Counted from the first letter of the stretch, positions 38,841 through 48,762 are shown. The stretch is 64,000 nucleotides of DNA from Xanthobacteraceae bacterium (GCA_019752575.1 JAIELW010000004.1:62001-126000), one strand, 5' to 3'. The notes: generated by a model not told the origin, from the letters alone. Numbers and translations: made by a program.

Positions 38841-39854
38841 ATGAAACGGTCGACAGTTTTATTTTCGCTCGCGCTGACTTTCGCGTCCGCTGGCGCGGCA
38901 AATGCCGCAACGCTCGACGACATCAAGGCGCGCGGTTCGATCCTTTGCGGCGTCTCCGGCGGTCTCGCCGGCTTCGCGCAACCCGACGACAAGGGCAACT
39001 GGACCGGTATCGACGTCGATTTCTGCCGCGCGCTCGCCGCCGCGGTCTTCAACGATCCGACCAAGGTGAAATTCCTGCCGCTCACGGCAAAAGACCGCTT
39101 CACCGCGCTGCAATCGCGTGAAGTCGATCTTCTGTCGCGCAACACAACCTGGACCAGTTCGCGCGATACCCAGCTCGGTTTCAACTTCGCAGGCGTGGTC
39201 TATTACGACGCCCAGGGCTTCTTGGTCCGCAAGGCGGCGAAGGTTTCTTCCGCGCTCGAACTCTCGAACACCACGGTCTGCACGCAGAGCGGCACTACGA
39301 CCCAGCTCAATCTCGCCGACTACTTCCGTTCCAACAACATGAAATATGAAGCGGTGGTCTTCAACACCGCGGACGAAGTCATCAAGGCCTATGAGAGCGG
39401 CCGTTGCGACGTATTCACGACCGACGTCTCGCAGATTTACGCCGAACGCCTGAAGCTCTCGAAGCCCGACGATCATATGATCCTGCCGGAACTGATCTCA
39501 AAGGAGCCGCTGGCGCCGCTCGTCCGCCACGGCGACGACCAGTGGTTCGACATCGTGAAGTGGACGCTGTTCGCGATGCTCAACGCCGAGGAGTATGACG
39601 TATCGCAGAAGACGCTCGAGCAGCGTCTGAAATCGGAACGTCCGGACGTGAAACGTCTGCTCGGCATCGAAGGCAATTACGGTGAGCAACTCGGCCTCAC
39701 CAACGACTGGGTCGTCCGCATCGTTCGCCACGTCGGCAACTACGGCGAGATTTTCGACCGCAACGTGGGCGAAGGTTCGCGGCTGAAAATCGATCGCGGC
39801 CTCAACAAGCTCTGGAACAAGGGCGGCCTCCAGTACGCGCCGCCGATCCGCTGA
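38841..39854 (+). CDS. aapJ: general L-amino acid ABC transporter, periplasmic binding protein
   Basis: This is a 337-residue binding protein of the amino-acid SBP family 3. The signal peptide is MKRSTVLFSLALTFASAGA, with a likely cut after ANA near residue 22. Family text includes GSILCGVSGGLAGFAQPD near residue 34 and NTTWTSSRDTQLGFNF near 110, typical of AapJ/BztA. I chose the ATG at 38841 because GGAGAGG precedes it and a signal follows; an upstream in-frame ATG gives an N-terminus that is not a signal peptide. It heads the aapJQMP operon. Confidence 0.93.
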   Translation: MKRSTVLFSLALTFASAGAANAATLDDIKARGSILCGVSGGLAGFAQPDDKGNWTGIDVDFCRALAAAVFNDPTKVKFLPLTAKDRFTALQSREVDLLSRNTTWTSSRDTQLGFNFAGVVYYDAQGFLVRKAAKVSSALELSNTTVCTQSGTTTQLNLADYFRSNNMKYEAVVFNTADEVIKAYESGRCDVFTTDVSQIYAERLKLSKPDDHMILPELISKEPLAPLVRHGDDQWFDIVKWTLFAMLNAEEYDVSQKTLEQRLKSERPDVKRLLGIEGNYGEQLGLTNDWVVRIVRHVGNYGEIFDRNVGEGSRLKIDRGLNKLWNKGGLQYAPPIR

Positions 39855-39901
39855 CGGCAAACATTTTCGAACGCTAAGGCCGTGAACCGGAGGATCGTCG
39901 G

Positions 39902-41089
39902 ATGACCGATGTTCCGGTTCGCCGCGAAAGGTTGAAGGCAAGCTGGATTTTCCGGCCGGGCGTGCGCTCGGCCGTGATCCAGCTTCTGCTGGTTGGTTTG
40001 CTCGTTCTCGTCGGCTGGTTCATCTACCGCACGACGCGGCAGAACATCATTACGCAACGCATCCCGATCGGGTTCGACTTTTTCTGGATCGAATCCGGTT
40101 TTTCGATCAGCCAGACCCTGATCCCGTTCAGCGAATCCAATACCTACGCGCGCGCCTTTCTCGTGGGTCTGCTGAACACGCTGTTCGTGTCCGCGCTCGG
40201 CGTTTTTCTCGCGACCGTGATCGGATTTTTGGTCGGCATCGGCCGTCTTTCGCATAACTGGATCATCGCGCGGCTATGCGGGGGCTATGTCGAGATCATT
40301 CGCAACTTGCCGCTCCTGTTCCAGATTCTGTTCTGGTATCTCGCGGTGCTCGCAGCACTGCCGGTGCCGCGGCAAAGTATTTCGCTGTTCGGCGAAGTCT
40401 TCATCAACAATCGCGGCATTCTGATTCCAAAACCGATGTTCGGGGAATGTATCGGCGTGGTCGCGGCCTTGGCCGTCGCGGGTATTGCGTTGTCGCTTAT
40501 TCTTGCAACGCTTGCCCGCCGCCATCGCATCCGCACGGGCGCCGGCATGAAAACATGGCCGGTCGCGTTGCTGTTTGTGCTGGTCGCGCCATTGTTTGCA
40601 TTCTTTTATCTCAAGGTGGGAGTCGCCGTCGATCATCCGGTGCTCAAGGGGTTTAACTTCATCGGCGGTATGCGGGTCATCCCGGAATTTCTGGCACTCC
40701 TGATCGCGCTTTCGACCTATACGGCGGGCTTCATCGCCGAGATCGTGCGCGCGGGTATTCTTGCGGTGCCGCGTGGCCAGACCGAAGCGGCGAGCGCGCT
40801 CGGCTTGCGCCGTTCTTCCGTCCTGCGCCTCGTGGTCGTGCCGCAGGCGCTGCGCGTGATCGTGCCGCCGCTGACGAGCCAGTATCTGAACCTAATCAAA
40901 AATTCTTCGCTTGCCGTCAGCATCGGCTATCCCGATCTGGTTTCCGTTTTCGCGGGCACGACACTGAACAACACCGGGCAGGCGATCGAAATTCTCGGCA
41001 TCACCATGCTGGTCTATCTCTTCATCTCGCTGGTGATCTCGTTTGCGATGAATATGTATAACCGGCGCATCGCGCTGAAGGAGCGCTGA
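39902..41089 (+). CDS. aapQ: general L-amino acid ABC transporter permease
   Basis: This is a 395-residue His/Glu/Gln-type permease. After one N-terminal membrane segment (residues 22-40) it has a long periplasmic part, then YARAFLVGLLNTLFVSALG and the EAA loop RGQTEAASALGLRRSSVLRL. The large periplasmic insertion separates AapQ from shorter HisQ proteins. The next gene begins 1 base after the stop. It pairs with AapM to form the channel. Confidence 0.92.
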   Translation: MTDVPVRRERLKASWIFRPGVRSAVIQLLLVGLLVLVGWFIYRTTRQNIITQRIPIGFDFFWIESGFSISQTLIPFSESNTYARAFLVGLLNTLFVSALGVFLATVIGFLVGIGRLSHNWIIARLCGGYVEIIRNLPLLFQILFWYLAVLAALPVPRQSISLFGEVFINNRGILIPKPMFGECIGVVAALAVAGIALSLILATLARRHRIRTGAGMKTWPVALLFVLVAPLFAFFYLKVGVAVDHPVLKGFNFIGGMRVIPEFLALLIALSTYTAGFIAEIVRAGILAVPRGQTEAASALGLRRSSVLRLVVVPQALRVIVPPLTSQYLNLIKNSSLAVSIGYPDLVSVFAGTTLNNTGQAIEILGITMLVYLFISLVISFAMNMYNRRIALKER

Positions 41090-41090
41090 C

Positions 41091-42467
41091 ATGAGCGCTG
41101 CCTTCGTCCGCATGGAGCCGCTCCCGCCGCAACCCGCGCCGTTTGCCGCGACGGGGATGTGGGGCTGGCTGTCGCGCCGGCTTTTCGCGACGCCGGGCGA
41201 CATTGCGATGACGATCGTCGGCTTTGCCGCTTTCGTTCTGATCGTGCTGCCGTTGTTCCGCTTTCTCGTGTTCGATGCAGTGTGGACCGGCAAGGATCGC
41301 GAGGCCTGCGTGAACGCAGCCGGAGCCTGCTGGCCGTTCGTCGCCGCGAAGTTCAACCAGTTCGTCTACGGCTTCTATCCCTATGAAGAGTTGTGGCGGC
41401 CCAATCTCGTTTTCGCGGCGGGCATGTTGTTGCTCGTCCCGCTGCTTATTCCGTCAGCCCCCTTCAAGCGCCTGAACGCGATCCTGTTTTTTGGGGTTTA
41501 CCCGATCGCGGGCTTCGTGCTGCTTACGGGCGGCAATCTCGATCCGCAGCGCTTCGTACTGGGCCGCTTTATCCGTATCTCGGATTACGTGGACCTGGAC
41601 GCCTGGCGGGGAATGCGCGCGACGTTCTGGATCGACTTCGCTGCTTCCGCACTGCTGATAACGCTCGCCGTCGCGATCGTCGCGCGCATCTTCGGGACCC
41701 GGATTTCGGCCTCGCTGAAAGCGATGGCCGTGATTTTTCTTGCGCTTGCCATTCTGATCGCGCCGGTCGACGCCGATTTCGGATTGCGCTGGGTCGAGAC
41801 GCGCGAGTGGGGCGGATTGCTGGTGACGCTCGTGGTCGCGATCAGCGGCATTGTCGCAGCACTGCCGATCGGAATTCTGCTCGCGCTCGGCCGCCGCTCC
41901 GAGATGCGGCTGGTGCGCTGGGCGAGCATCGCCTTCATCGAGTTCTGGCGCGGCGTGCCGCTGATCACCGTGCTGTTTTTCGCGACCTACATGTTGCCGC
42001 TGTTTCTTCCGGGTGGTGCGAATATCGAGCGGCTGGTGCGTGCGCTCATCGGTGTCGCGCTGTTCTCCGGCGCTTACATGGCGGAAGTCGTGCGCGGCGG
42101 CTTGCAGGCTGTGCCCAGGCATCAATATGAGAGCGCTGCCGCGCTCGGCCTCGGCTACTGGAAGACGATGGGGCTGATCGTGCTGCCGCAGGCGCTGACC
42201 AATGTCATTCCTGGAATCGTCAATAATTTCATAGGCTTGTTCAAGGACACGACGCTCGTGCAGATCGTCGCGATCCTCGATCTCTTGGGTCAGGTGCGCG
42301 CGGCGTTCTCCGATCCGAACTGGTCGTCGCCGACGACGCTGTACACGGGCTTCGCGTTCGCCGGCATCATCTACTTCATCTTTTGCTTTGCGATGTCGCG
42401 CTATTCGCTGTTCCTGGAGCGCCGTGCGGGAACGAGCGCGCTGCGCGTTGAAGGAGCCATGCGATGA
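41091..42467 (+). CDS. aapM: general L-amino acid ABC transporter permease
   Basis: This is a 458-residue permease, longer than AapQ because of extra N-terminal membrane segments. The transport domain is in the C-terminal half, with the EAA loop [18 protein letters not shown] and [18 protein letters not shown]. It overlaps the ATPase gene by 4 bases (ATGA). Two cysteines in [15 protein letters not shown] lie in a predicted periplasmic segment and could form a disulfide. Confidence 0.92.
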   Translation: MSAAFVRMEPLPPQPAPFAATGMWGWLSRRLFATPGDIAMTIVGFAAFVLIVLPLFRFLVFDAVWTGKDREACVNAAGACWPFVAAKFNQFVYGFYPYEELWRPNLVFAAGMLLLVPLLIPSAPFKRLNAILFFGVYPIAGFVLLTGGNLDPQRFVLGRFIRISDYVDLDAWRGMRATFWIDFAASALLITLAVAIVARIFGTRISASLKAMAVIFLALAILIAPVDADFGLRWVETREWGGLLVTLVVAISGIVAALPIGILLALGRRSEMRLVRWASIAFIEFWRGVPLITVLFFATYMLPLFLPGGANIERLVRALIGVALFSGAYMAEVVRGGLQAVPRHQYESAAALGLGYWKTMGLIVLPQALTNVIPGIVNNFIGLFKDTTLVQIVAILDLLGQVRAAFSDPNWSSPTTLYTGFAFAGIIYFIFCFAMSRYSLFLERRAGTSALRVEGAMR

Positions 42468-43222
42468 ACGATCTCGCAACGACATCGGAAGCGGTCGCCG
42501 TCGAAATGACAGGCGTCAACAAATGGTTCGGCGCGTTTCATGTCCTGCGCGACATCGACCTGAAAATAGCGCGTCAGGAGCGGATTGTGATCTGCGGCCC
42601 GTCGGGCTCGGGAAAATCCACGCTGATCCGCTGCATCAACCGTCTTGAGCAGCATCAGAGCGGGCGGATCGTGGTCGACGGCATCGAGCTCACCTCCGAT
42701 CTGCGCAGCATCGACGCGGTGCACGCCGACGTCGGAATGGTCTTTCAGCAATTCAACCTCTTTCCGCATCTCACGGTTCTGGAAAACTGCACGCTCGCGC
42801 AGATCTGGGTGCGCCGCCGCCCCAAAGCGGAAGCGGAAGAAATCGCGATGCAGCTTCTGAAGCGTGTGCGAATTCCGGAGCAGGCGAACAAATATCCGGC
42901 GCAGCTATCGGGCGGTCAGCAGCAGCGCGTCGCGATCGCGCGAGCGCTCTGCATGAACCCGAAGATCATGCTGTTCGACGAGCCGACCTCCGCGCTCGAC
43001 CCGGAGATGATCAAGGAAGTGCTCGACACGATCCGCAGCCTTGCGCAGGACGGCATGACCATGCTGATCGTGACGCACGAAATGGCGTTTGCGCGTCAGG
43101 TCGCGGATCGCATCATTTTCATGGACGAGGGGCAGATCATCGAGATGAATCGTCCCGAAGAGTTCTTCAATAATCCGCGGCATGAGCGCACGAAGCGTTT
43201 CCTGTCGCAGATTCTGGATTAA
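42464..43222 (+). CDS. aapP: general L-amino acid ABC transporter ATP-binding protein
   Basis: This is a 252-residue polar amino-acid ABC ATPase. It has Walker [10 protein letters not shown], a Q-loop in [16 protein letters not shown], the signature [15 protein letters not shown], and Walker [16 protein letters not shown]. Its length and order (last in the operon) match aapJQMP of rhizobia, which take up many L-amino acids. The stop lies one base from the stop of the convergent metallo-hydrolase gene. Confidence 0.95.
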   Translation: MNDLATTSEAVAVEMTGVNKWFGAFHVLRDIDLKIARQERIVICGPSGSGKSTLIRCINRLEQHQSGRIVVDGIELTSDLRSIDAVHADVGMVFQQFNLFPHLTVLENCTLAQIWVRRRPKAEAEEIAMQLLKRVRIPEQANKYPAQLSGGQQQRVAIARALCMNPKIMLFDEPTSALDPEMIKEVLDTIRSLAQDGMTMLIVTHEMAFARQVADRIIFMDEGQIIEMNRPEEFFNNPRHERTKRFLSQILD

Positions 43223-43223
43223 G

Positions 43224-44087
43224 TTACAGCGCGCCGATCGGGATTTTCAGGTAGACGCGGCCGTTGCCTTCCGGCGCGGGCAGGCGCCCGCCGCGAATAT
43301 TCACCTGCAGCGCATGCAGGATCAGCTTTGGCATCGGCAGCGTTTTGTCGCGCGCCTCGCGCAGCTTCACATATTGTTCGCGTGTGCAGCCGCCGCCGAC
43401 ATGCTTGTTCGATTTCTTCTGTTCGGCGACCGTCGACTCCCACTGCGGCGCGCGGCCCTCGGGCATGTAGTCATGGCCGGTGAAGAGCCGTGTTTCGCCG
43501 GGCAGCGATAAAATCTGCTGGATCGAGTCGTAGAGCCGCGCGGCGCTGCCGCCGGGAAAATCGCAGCGCGCGGTACCGTAATCGGGCTGAAACAACGTGT
43601 CGTGGATCAAAGCCGCGTCGCCGGCCACGTAAGTAATCGAGCAGAGCGTGTGCCCCGGCGAGAACATCACACGCGCATCGAGCGAACCGATCTTGAAGGT
43701 CTCGCCGTCGGCAAAGAGCTTGTCCCACTGCGAGCCGTCGGCGGGAAATTCCGGAAGATTATAGATTTTCTTCCAGAGCTTCTGCACTTCGGCGATCTTG
43801 TCGCCGATGGCAGTCGGCGCGCCGAGCTTGTCTTTCAGATAGACGGCTGAGGAAAAATGATCCGCGTGCGGATGCGTGTCGAGAATCCATTCAACCTTGA
43901 GCTTGCGCCGCGCAATTTCATCGAGCATCGCATCCGCCGATTGATGGGAGACGCTGCCCGACCTCTCGTCGTAATCGAGCACAGGATCGACGATCGCCGC
44001 CGCTTTGGTCGCCGGGTCCTCGACCAGATAGGCGATAGAGAAGGTCGGCTCGTGAAAGAATCCGGTGACGACAGGTTTGGCGGCCAT
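43224..44087 (-). CDS. metallo-beta-lactamase-fold hydrolase, persulfide-dioxygenase-like (ETHE1/Blh type)
   Basis: This is a 287-residue MBL-fold protein with the metal motif HPHADH at residues 72-77, further ligands in FSPGHTLCS and FTGHDY, and HDTLFQPDYGTARCDFPGG, characteristic of the ETHE1-like group. Known members use iron to oxidise glutathione persulfide to sulfite. I chose the ATG at 44087; the upstream ATG would run into the sulfurtransferase gene. The sulfurtransferase lies 8 bases upstream on the same strand, which fits a persulfide pathway. A Blh-type hydrolase is the alternative. Confidence 0.83.
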   Translation of the reverse strand: MAAKPVVTGFFHEPTFSIAYLVEDPATKAAAIVDPVLDYDERSGSVSHQSADAMLDEIARRKLKVEWILDTHPHADHFSSAVYLKDKLGAPTAIGDKIAEVQKLWKKIYNLPEFPADGSQWDKLFADGETFKIGSLDARVMFSPGHTLCSITYVAGDAALIHDTLFQPDYGTARCDFPGGSAARLYDSIQQILSLPGETRLFTGHDYMPEGRAPQWESTVAEQKKSNKHVGGGCTREQYVKLREARDKTLPMPKLILHALQVNIRGGRLPAPEGNGRVYLKIPIGAL

Positions 44088-44095
44088 CGTTTTCT

Positions 44096-44953
44096 TTATC
44101 GCTTTTTCGCGGGGCCGGTCGCTTTCGGCATGCTCGGATTGGTGCCCCATTCCGACCACGAGCCGTCATAGAGCGCGGCCGGCTTTATGCCGATCGCTTC
44201 CAGCGCGACCCAAAGTGTCACCGCAGAGACGCCGGAGCCACAGCTTGCAATGATCGGTTTGTCGGGATCGAGGCCTGCCTCGTCGAAAATTTTCCTGATT
44301 TGTTCTGGCGGCGCGAGTTTGCCGTCAACGACGACCGCGCTCGAAGGCACATTGATGCTGCCGGGAATGTGTCCCGATGCGACACCGGCGCGCGGCTCGG
44401 GATCGTCACCGCGAAAGCGTCCGGCGGGCCGGGCATCGACGACCTGTGCGGTGCCATTCTTCAAAGACTGATCGACGCGTTCCATATTGGCGACGAGTTC
44501 GCGCGAAAACTTCGGCGTGAACCTGCCAGGCGTGCGCGCCACCGAACCGCTCTCGACCGGAAGGCTTCCCGCTTTCCACGCCGCAAAGCCGCCTTCGAGA
44601 ATGTAAACTTCCTTTGCGCCGAACAGCTTGAACGTGAACCAGACGCGCGGCGCGGAGAACAACCCGGCGCCGTCATAGACCACGATGCGCTGCCCGTCGG
44701 AAATGCCGAGCCGTGCCATGTGCAGGGCAAACACTTCGGGCGGCGGCAGCATGTGCGGCAGCGTCGAGTTTATGTCCTTCACTTCGTCGATGTCGAAATA
44801 AACGGCGCCGGGAATGTGCGCGGCCTGATATTCCGCGCGGCCGTTGCGTTTCACCGCAGGCAAATACCAGGAGCCGTCCACGACCACGAGATCGGGTTTC
44901 TTGTATTCGGCCGCAAGCCATTCGGGTGTGACGAAGGTGTTGGATGCTGGCAT
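44096..44953 (-). CDS. sseA: 3-mercaptopyruvate sulfurtransferase (double rhodanese)
   Basis: This is a 285-residue protein with two rhodanese domains. The active-site cysteine is C238 in SCGSGVSA, of the CG(S/T)GV type seen in mercaptopyruvate sulfurtransferases rather than the CRKGVT loop of thiosulfate rhodaneses. The N-terminal domain has VYDGAGLFSAPRVWF and lacks a catalytic cysteine there, as expected. It is followed by the persulfide-dioxygenase-like gene, so sulfane sulfur made here could be oxidised by that partner. Confidence 0.88.
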   Translation of the reverse strand: MPASNTFVTPEWLAAEYKKPDLVVVDGSWYLPAVKRNGRAEYQAAHIPGAVYFDIDEVKDINSTLPHMLPPPEVFALHMARLGISDGQRIVVYDGAGLFSAPRVWFTFKLFGAKEVYILEGGFAAWKAGSLPVESGSVARTPGRFTPKFSRELVANMERVDQSLKNGTAQVVDARPAGRFRGDDPEPRAGVASGHIPGSINVPSSAVVVDGKLAPPEQIRKIFDEAGLDPDKPIIASCGSGVSAVTLWVALEAIGIKPAALYDGSWSEWGTNPSMPKATGPAKKR

Positions 44954-45014
44954 CGGCGGATCCCGGTGACGAACCCGCCGACTTTCGTTCAGAGCCGTGG
45001 GGAGCGCAACCGGC

Positions 45015-45527
45015 TCACGCCGCTCCGCACAATTTGTCGCGTAATGCGCGGAATTTGACGAGCTGGTCTTCCTTCAATTCGCGTTTCTCGTCGCGGCCGA
45101 CGAAGACCTTGTACATGATGCCGCCGTCGACATTCACGAAGGCGATGAAGACGGACTTCTTCTTGTTGAACTCGCGCTCGACGAAAGCGACGGCGCCGCA
45201 GCGGTCATGCTTGAGGTGCCCGTGCAGTCCGCCCGAGCCGCCCAGATTGAAATAGCCATGGCCGAGCGAGCCCTTCGGCATCGCGCCGCCGATTTCGAAA
45301 ATTCCGTCGTCGGTATTGATGATCGTCGTGACATCGCCCCAGGTCGCGATGTCGTCCATGGTCTCGATGAATTTGCCGCCGGGCGCGAATTTCCGCATCT
45401 CGTCGGGGAGCGCTTCGAGGATCGTCTGCGCTGTCACGCCGTGTTCCTTGGCGGCGAATTCGATCACCACGCCGGGGTTCTCGGCGATCTTGCGCTTGAG
45501 TTCGGTCAGTTTGGCGGTGTCGAGCAT
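45015..45527 (-). CDS. hutX: haem utilisation carrier protein HutX/HugX
   Basis: This is a 170-residue protein of the HutX family, cytoplasmic haem carriers or storage proteins in bacteria that import haem. Family text includes GGKFIETMDDIATWGDVTTI and GHGYFNLGGSGGLHGHLK. I chose the ATG at 45527, since the longer frame has no ribosome site. No haem receptor, hmuTUV importer or haem oxygenase gene is nearby, unlike most hutX loci. The 104 bases upstream contain two ATATTATT stretches but no Irr or Fur box that I recognise. Confidence 0.82.
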   Translation of the reverse strand: MLDTAKLTELKRKIAENPGVVIEFAAKEHGVTAQTILEALPDEMRKFAPGGKFIETMDDIATWGDVTTIINTDDGIFEIGGAMPKGSLGHGYFNLGGSGGLHGHLKHDRCGAVAFVEREFNKKKSVFIAFVNVDGGIMYKVFVGRDEKRELKEDQLVKFRALRDKLCGAA

Positions 45528-45631
45528 AGCGGCCTCGCAATAATATTGACGGAAGGCTCGCTCGCGGAATTGGCCATTGGCCGCTGGCTGGCGTGTCACC
45601 TAATAATATGCCCGCGACAGCGTCAACCGTA

Positions 45632-46675
45632 TCAGACGAAGAGTTTGTCCTTGCCCGGAACCGCAATTTTGCGCTCCAGGAACGCCGGCACCGGCAGTTT
45701 CTTCGAGCGCAGGAATTCCGGATTGAATAGCTTGGTCTGGTAGCGCGTGCCGTAGTCGGCGAGCACGGTCACGATGGTGTGGCCGGGCCCCATCTCCTTC
45801 GCCATGCGGATCGCGCCCGCGATGTTGATGCCGGACGAGCCGCCGAGCACGAGACCCTCATGCTCCAAGAGATCGAACACGCAGGGCAGCGCTTCCTCAT
45901 CGGGGATTACATAAGGGCGGTCCACCTCGATGTCCTTGATCATCACGGTTTCGCGCCCGAGCCCGATGCCTTCGGTAATGCTGTCGCCTTTGGTCGCTTC
46001 GGCTTTGCCGGTTTTGAAGTAGCTGTACATGGCCGCGCCATGCGGGTCCGCGCAGCCGATCAGGATGTTCTTGTTCTTCTCTTTCAGGAACATGGACGTG
46101 CCCGCGATCGTGCCGCCGGTGCCGACCGAGCAGATGAAAGCATCGACCCTGCCTTCGGTCTGTGCCCAGATTTCGGGTCCGGTCGAGAGATAATGCGCGC
46201 GGCGGTTATCGAGATTGTTCCACTGGTCGGCGAAGATCACGCCATTCGTCTCGGTCTTGCGAAGCGCATCCGCGAGACGCTTGCCGACATGCTGGTAATT
46301 GTTCGGGTTGGAGTAAGGCAGCGCCGGCACTTCGACGAGCTCCGCGCCGCACAGGCGCAGCATGTCTTTCTTTTCCTGACTCTGCGTATCGGGGATCACG
46401 ATGATCGTGCGATAGCCGCGCGCGTTCGCGATGAGCGCTAATCCGATGCCGGTGTTGCCCGCGGTGGATTCCACGACGATGCCGCCGGGTTTCAGTTCGC
46501 CGCGCTTCTCGGCTTCCAAAATCATTTGCTTTGCCGGGCGGTCCTTCACGGACTGACCGGGGTTCATGAATTCGGCCTTGCCGAGAATGTTGCAGCCCGT
46601 TGCCTGGCTCGCGCGCCAGAGCTGGATCAGCGGGGTGTTGCCGACGGCATCGACGATGTCTTTGCGGAAATCCAT
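45632..46675 (-). CDS. cysK: cysteine synthase A (O-acetylserine sulfhydrylase)
   Basis: This 347-residue PLP enzyme makes cysteine from O-acetylserine and sulfide. The PLP lysine is K44 in NPGQSVKDRPA. The substrate loop reads STAGNTGIGLA and the phosphate loop is GTGGTIAGTS. The C-terminal tail is about 30 residues longer than in E. coli CysK. It lies in a small sulfur region with sseA and the persulfide-dioxygenase-like gene, but it has its own upstream space and may be transcribed separately. Confidence 0.88.
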   Translation of the reverse strand: MDFRKDIVDAVGNTPLIQLWRASQATGCNILGKAEFMNPGQSVKDRPAKQMILEAEKRGELKPGGIVVESTAGNTGIGLALIANARGYRTIIVIPDTQSQEKKDMLRLCGAELVEVPALPYSNPNNYQHVGKRLADALRKTETNGVIFADQWNNLDNRRAHYLSTGPEIWAQTEGRVDAFICSVGTGGTIAGTSMFLKEKNKNILIGCADPHGAAMYSYFKTGKAEATKGDSITEGIGLGRETVMIKDIEVDRPYVIPDEEALPCVFDLLEHEGLVLGGSSGINIAGAIRMAKEMGPGHTIVTVLADYGTRYQTKLFNPEFLRSKKLPVPAFLERKIAVPGKDKLFV

Positions 46676-46747
46676 TGGGGAGAATTCACAGAGATTTCAT
46701 GGGTTGAATCGAGTTGAACGTAGCGGGGGTGCGGGAGCGACGCAACG

Positions 46748-48163
46748 CTATGTCTTCAAGGCCTCGAATGCGCGCAATGCACGCTCGCGCGCTTCCTGAT
46801 GATCGACGATGGGGGCTGGATAAGTCTTGCCGAGCGCAACACCTGCAGCGGCAAGCTCGAGCGGCGAAGCAACCCACGGCTTATGGATGGTTTCGTTGGG
46901 AAGAGCAGCGATCTCCGGAACCCAGTTTCGTACATAGCTACCATCCGGATCGAATTTCTCACCCTGAAGCATCGGATTGAAGACCCGGAAATAGGGTGCT
47001 GCGTCCGCGCCGGAGCCCGCGACCCACTGCCAGCTCGCGGCGTTGTTCGCTGGGTCGGCGTCAACCAGCGTATCCCAAAACCATGCTTCGCCAAGCCGCC
47101 AGTCGAGCAGAAGATGTTTGATGAGAAACGACGCGCAGACCATGCGCACGCGATTATGCATCCATCCGGTGCGCCAGAGTTGTCGCATGCCGGCATCGAC
47201 GATGGGGTAGCCGGTCAGACCACGCTGCCAGCGGGCGAGCGCTTTGTTGTCGTCGCGCCACGGAAACGCATCGAAACGGCGCTGAAAGTTTTCGCGCGCG
47301 AGTGCGGGATAGTGATGCAGCAGATGATACGAAAATTCCCGCCAGCCGATTTCAGCGCGAAGTTTGTCTGCATCGCGTCCGCGCGCCGGCATGGCTTCAG
47401 CAATCTGATGTGGGCTGATTTCGCCATGGGCGAGATAAGGCGACAAACGAGAAGTGCCATCGATGTCGGGGCGGTCGCGATGTTCGGCGTAGCCTTTCAG
47501 AGCATCCTTGAGAAAATCCTTGAGCCGTTGCTTCGCGCCGTTTTCCCCGCGTGTCCACGACACATCCATATCCGTCGCCCAATCCGGCTTGGACGGCTCC
47601 AAATCCCAATCTTCAAGCGTTTCACTCTTCGGTGCTTTCGCAGCACCAATCTTGCCAACGTAGCCAATCACATTGCGTGGATTGCCGCGCTCCTCGCTTG
47701 CGCGAAAGTAAGGTGTGAAAACACGGATCGGTCCGCCGGTCTTGCTTTGGATCGACCACGGCTCGTTCAGTAGCGAGGCATTGAAAGTTTCGACCGCGCA
47801 GTCATTCGCGAGTAACTGCTGCTCAATTTCGGTATCTAATTTGGCTTCGGCGGCGACGTAGCGGCGATTCCAGTACGCAATTCCAATCTTTTCATCGCCG
47901 ACAAGCTCCGCGATAATCTTTATCGGATTACCCCGCCGAAGCACGAGCGAAACGCCTCGTGCTTCTAGATTCTCCGAAAGCGTGCGCAGCGACCCTGTAA
48001 GCCACCAGCGCCAGGCCGCGCCCATCGGGCGCAATCCTTTCGCTTCTTCCAGGATATAAAGAGCGATGACCTGCGCGCCGTTTTTCGTAGCGGCATGAAG
48101 CGCCGGATTGTCTGAGAGACGAAGATCGTTCCGGAACCAGACGAGAGCGGGGCGGGAGGTCAT
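46748..48163 (-). CDS. phrB: deoxyribodipyrimidine photolyase
   Basis: This is a 471-residue light-dependent repair enzyme that reverses cyclobutane pyrimidine dimers. The N-terminal antenna domain starts with LVWFRNDLRLSDNPAL. The FAD-binding part contains LSPYLAHGEISPHQI, WREFSYHLLHHYP, and DADPANNAASWQWVAGSGAD, with the tryptophans of the electron-transfer path. Length and motifs are those of class I CPD photolyases. It begins 43 bases downstream of the tRNA-Asn gene on the same strand. Confidence 0.93.
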   Translation of the reverse strand: MTSRPALVWFRNDLRLSDNPALHAATKNGAQVIALYILEEAKGLRPMGAAWRWWLTGSLRTLSENLEARGVSLVLRRGNPIKIIAELVGDEKIGIAYWNRRYVAAEAKLDTEIEQQLLANDCAVETFNASLLNEPWSIQSKTGGPIRVFTPYFRASEERGNPRNVIGYVGKIGAAKAPKSETLEDWDLEPSKPDWATDMDVSWTRGENGAKQRLKDFLKDALKGYAEHRDRPDIDGTSRLSPYLAHGEISPHQIAEAMPARGRDADKLRAEIGWREFSYHLLHHYPALARENFQRRFDAFPWRDDNKALARWQRGLTGYPIVDAGMRQLWRTGWMHNRVRMVCASFLIKHLLLDWRLGEAWFWDTLVDADPANNAASWQWVAGSGADAAPYFRVFNPMLQGEKFDPDGSYVRNWVPEIAALPNETIHKPWVASPLELAAAGVALGKTYPAPIVDHQEARERALRAFEALKT

Positions 48164-48206
48164 GTGCGAAGGTAACGCGCCACAGGCCGGTATGGATGTG
48201 GGTAAA

Positions 48207-48281
48207 TGGCTCCGCGGGTAGGATTCGAACCTACGACCGATCGATTAACAGTCGATTGCTCTACCACTGAGCTACCGCGGA
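48207..48281 (-). tRNA. tRNA-Asn (anticodon GUU)
   Basis: A full cloverleaf of 75 bases including an encoded CCA. The acceptor arms TCCGCGG and CCGCGGA pair over 7 bases, the discriminator is G, the D arm holds AGCTCAGTGGTAGAGC, the anticodon loop reads CTGTTAA, and the T loop is GGTTCGAATCC. It lies on the same strand as the thioesterase gene and tRNA-Cys upstream. Confidence 0.97.
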
Positions 48282-48345
48282 ACAGGCGCGAACAACGCGC
48301 GGGCTCCCTATAAACAGCTTCGGCCGGGCTTGCCAAGCAGTCTTG

Positions 48346-48762
48346 TCAGCCGGTCCGCTCCACCACCCGGAAGGTCGCGTTTGCCCGCGCTACCGGCACG
48401 TCATCGGCGGTCACGAAGCACTGGGTGAAGCAGAGCGTGCCGCCCGCCTTGACGAAAGTCGTTGTGAACTCGACCCACTGGCCGACCTGCGCCGATCCGA
48501 GGAAGTCCACGGACAGGCTCACCGTAACCGCGCTCTTCTTTTCCCAGTCGAGCTTGGTCGCTACCAGCGAATTGCCCATCGCGTTGTCGGCGAGCGCTGA
48601 GATGAAGCCGCCGTGGGCGAAGCCGCGCGCATTGGTGTGCGCTTTCGCGAGCCGCACCGCGAGCACGACCGCCTCGGGTGTTCTCTTGCAGTAAATCGGC
48701 TCCCACGGCTCCGTCACCGGGCTCTTCCGGTAGAACGGCTCGAAGCCTGCGGGGATGTCCAT
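48346..48762 (-). CDS. hotdog-fold thioesterase (PaaI/4HBT family)
   Basis: This is a 138-residue hotdog thioesterase, probably hydrolysing an acyl-CoA. The family motif HTNARGFAHGGFISALAD includes the conserved HGG. I chose the ATG at 48762, because a longer reading frame would run back through the tRNA-Cys gene. The gene sits between two tRNA genes on the same strand, 27 bases after tRNA-Cys, so it may be on a mixed tRNA-mRNA transcript. The substrate is not known. Confidence 0.83.
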   Translation of the reverse strand: MDIPAGFEPFYRKSPVTEPWEPIYCKRTPEAVVLAVRLAKAHTNARGFAHGGFISALADNAMGNSLVATKLDWEKKSAVTVSLSVDFLGSAQVGQWVEFTTTFVKAGGTLCFTQCFVTADDVPVARANATFRVVERTG

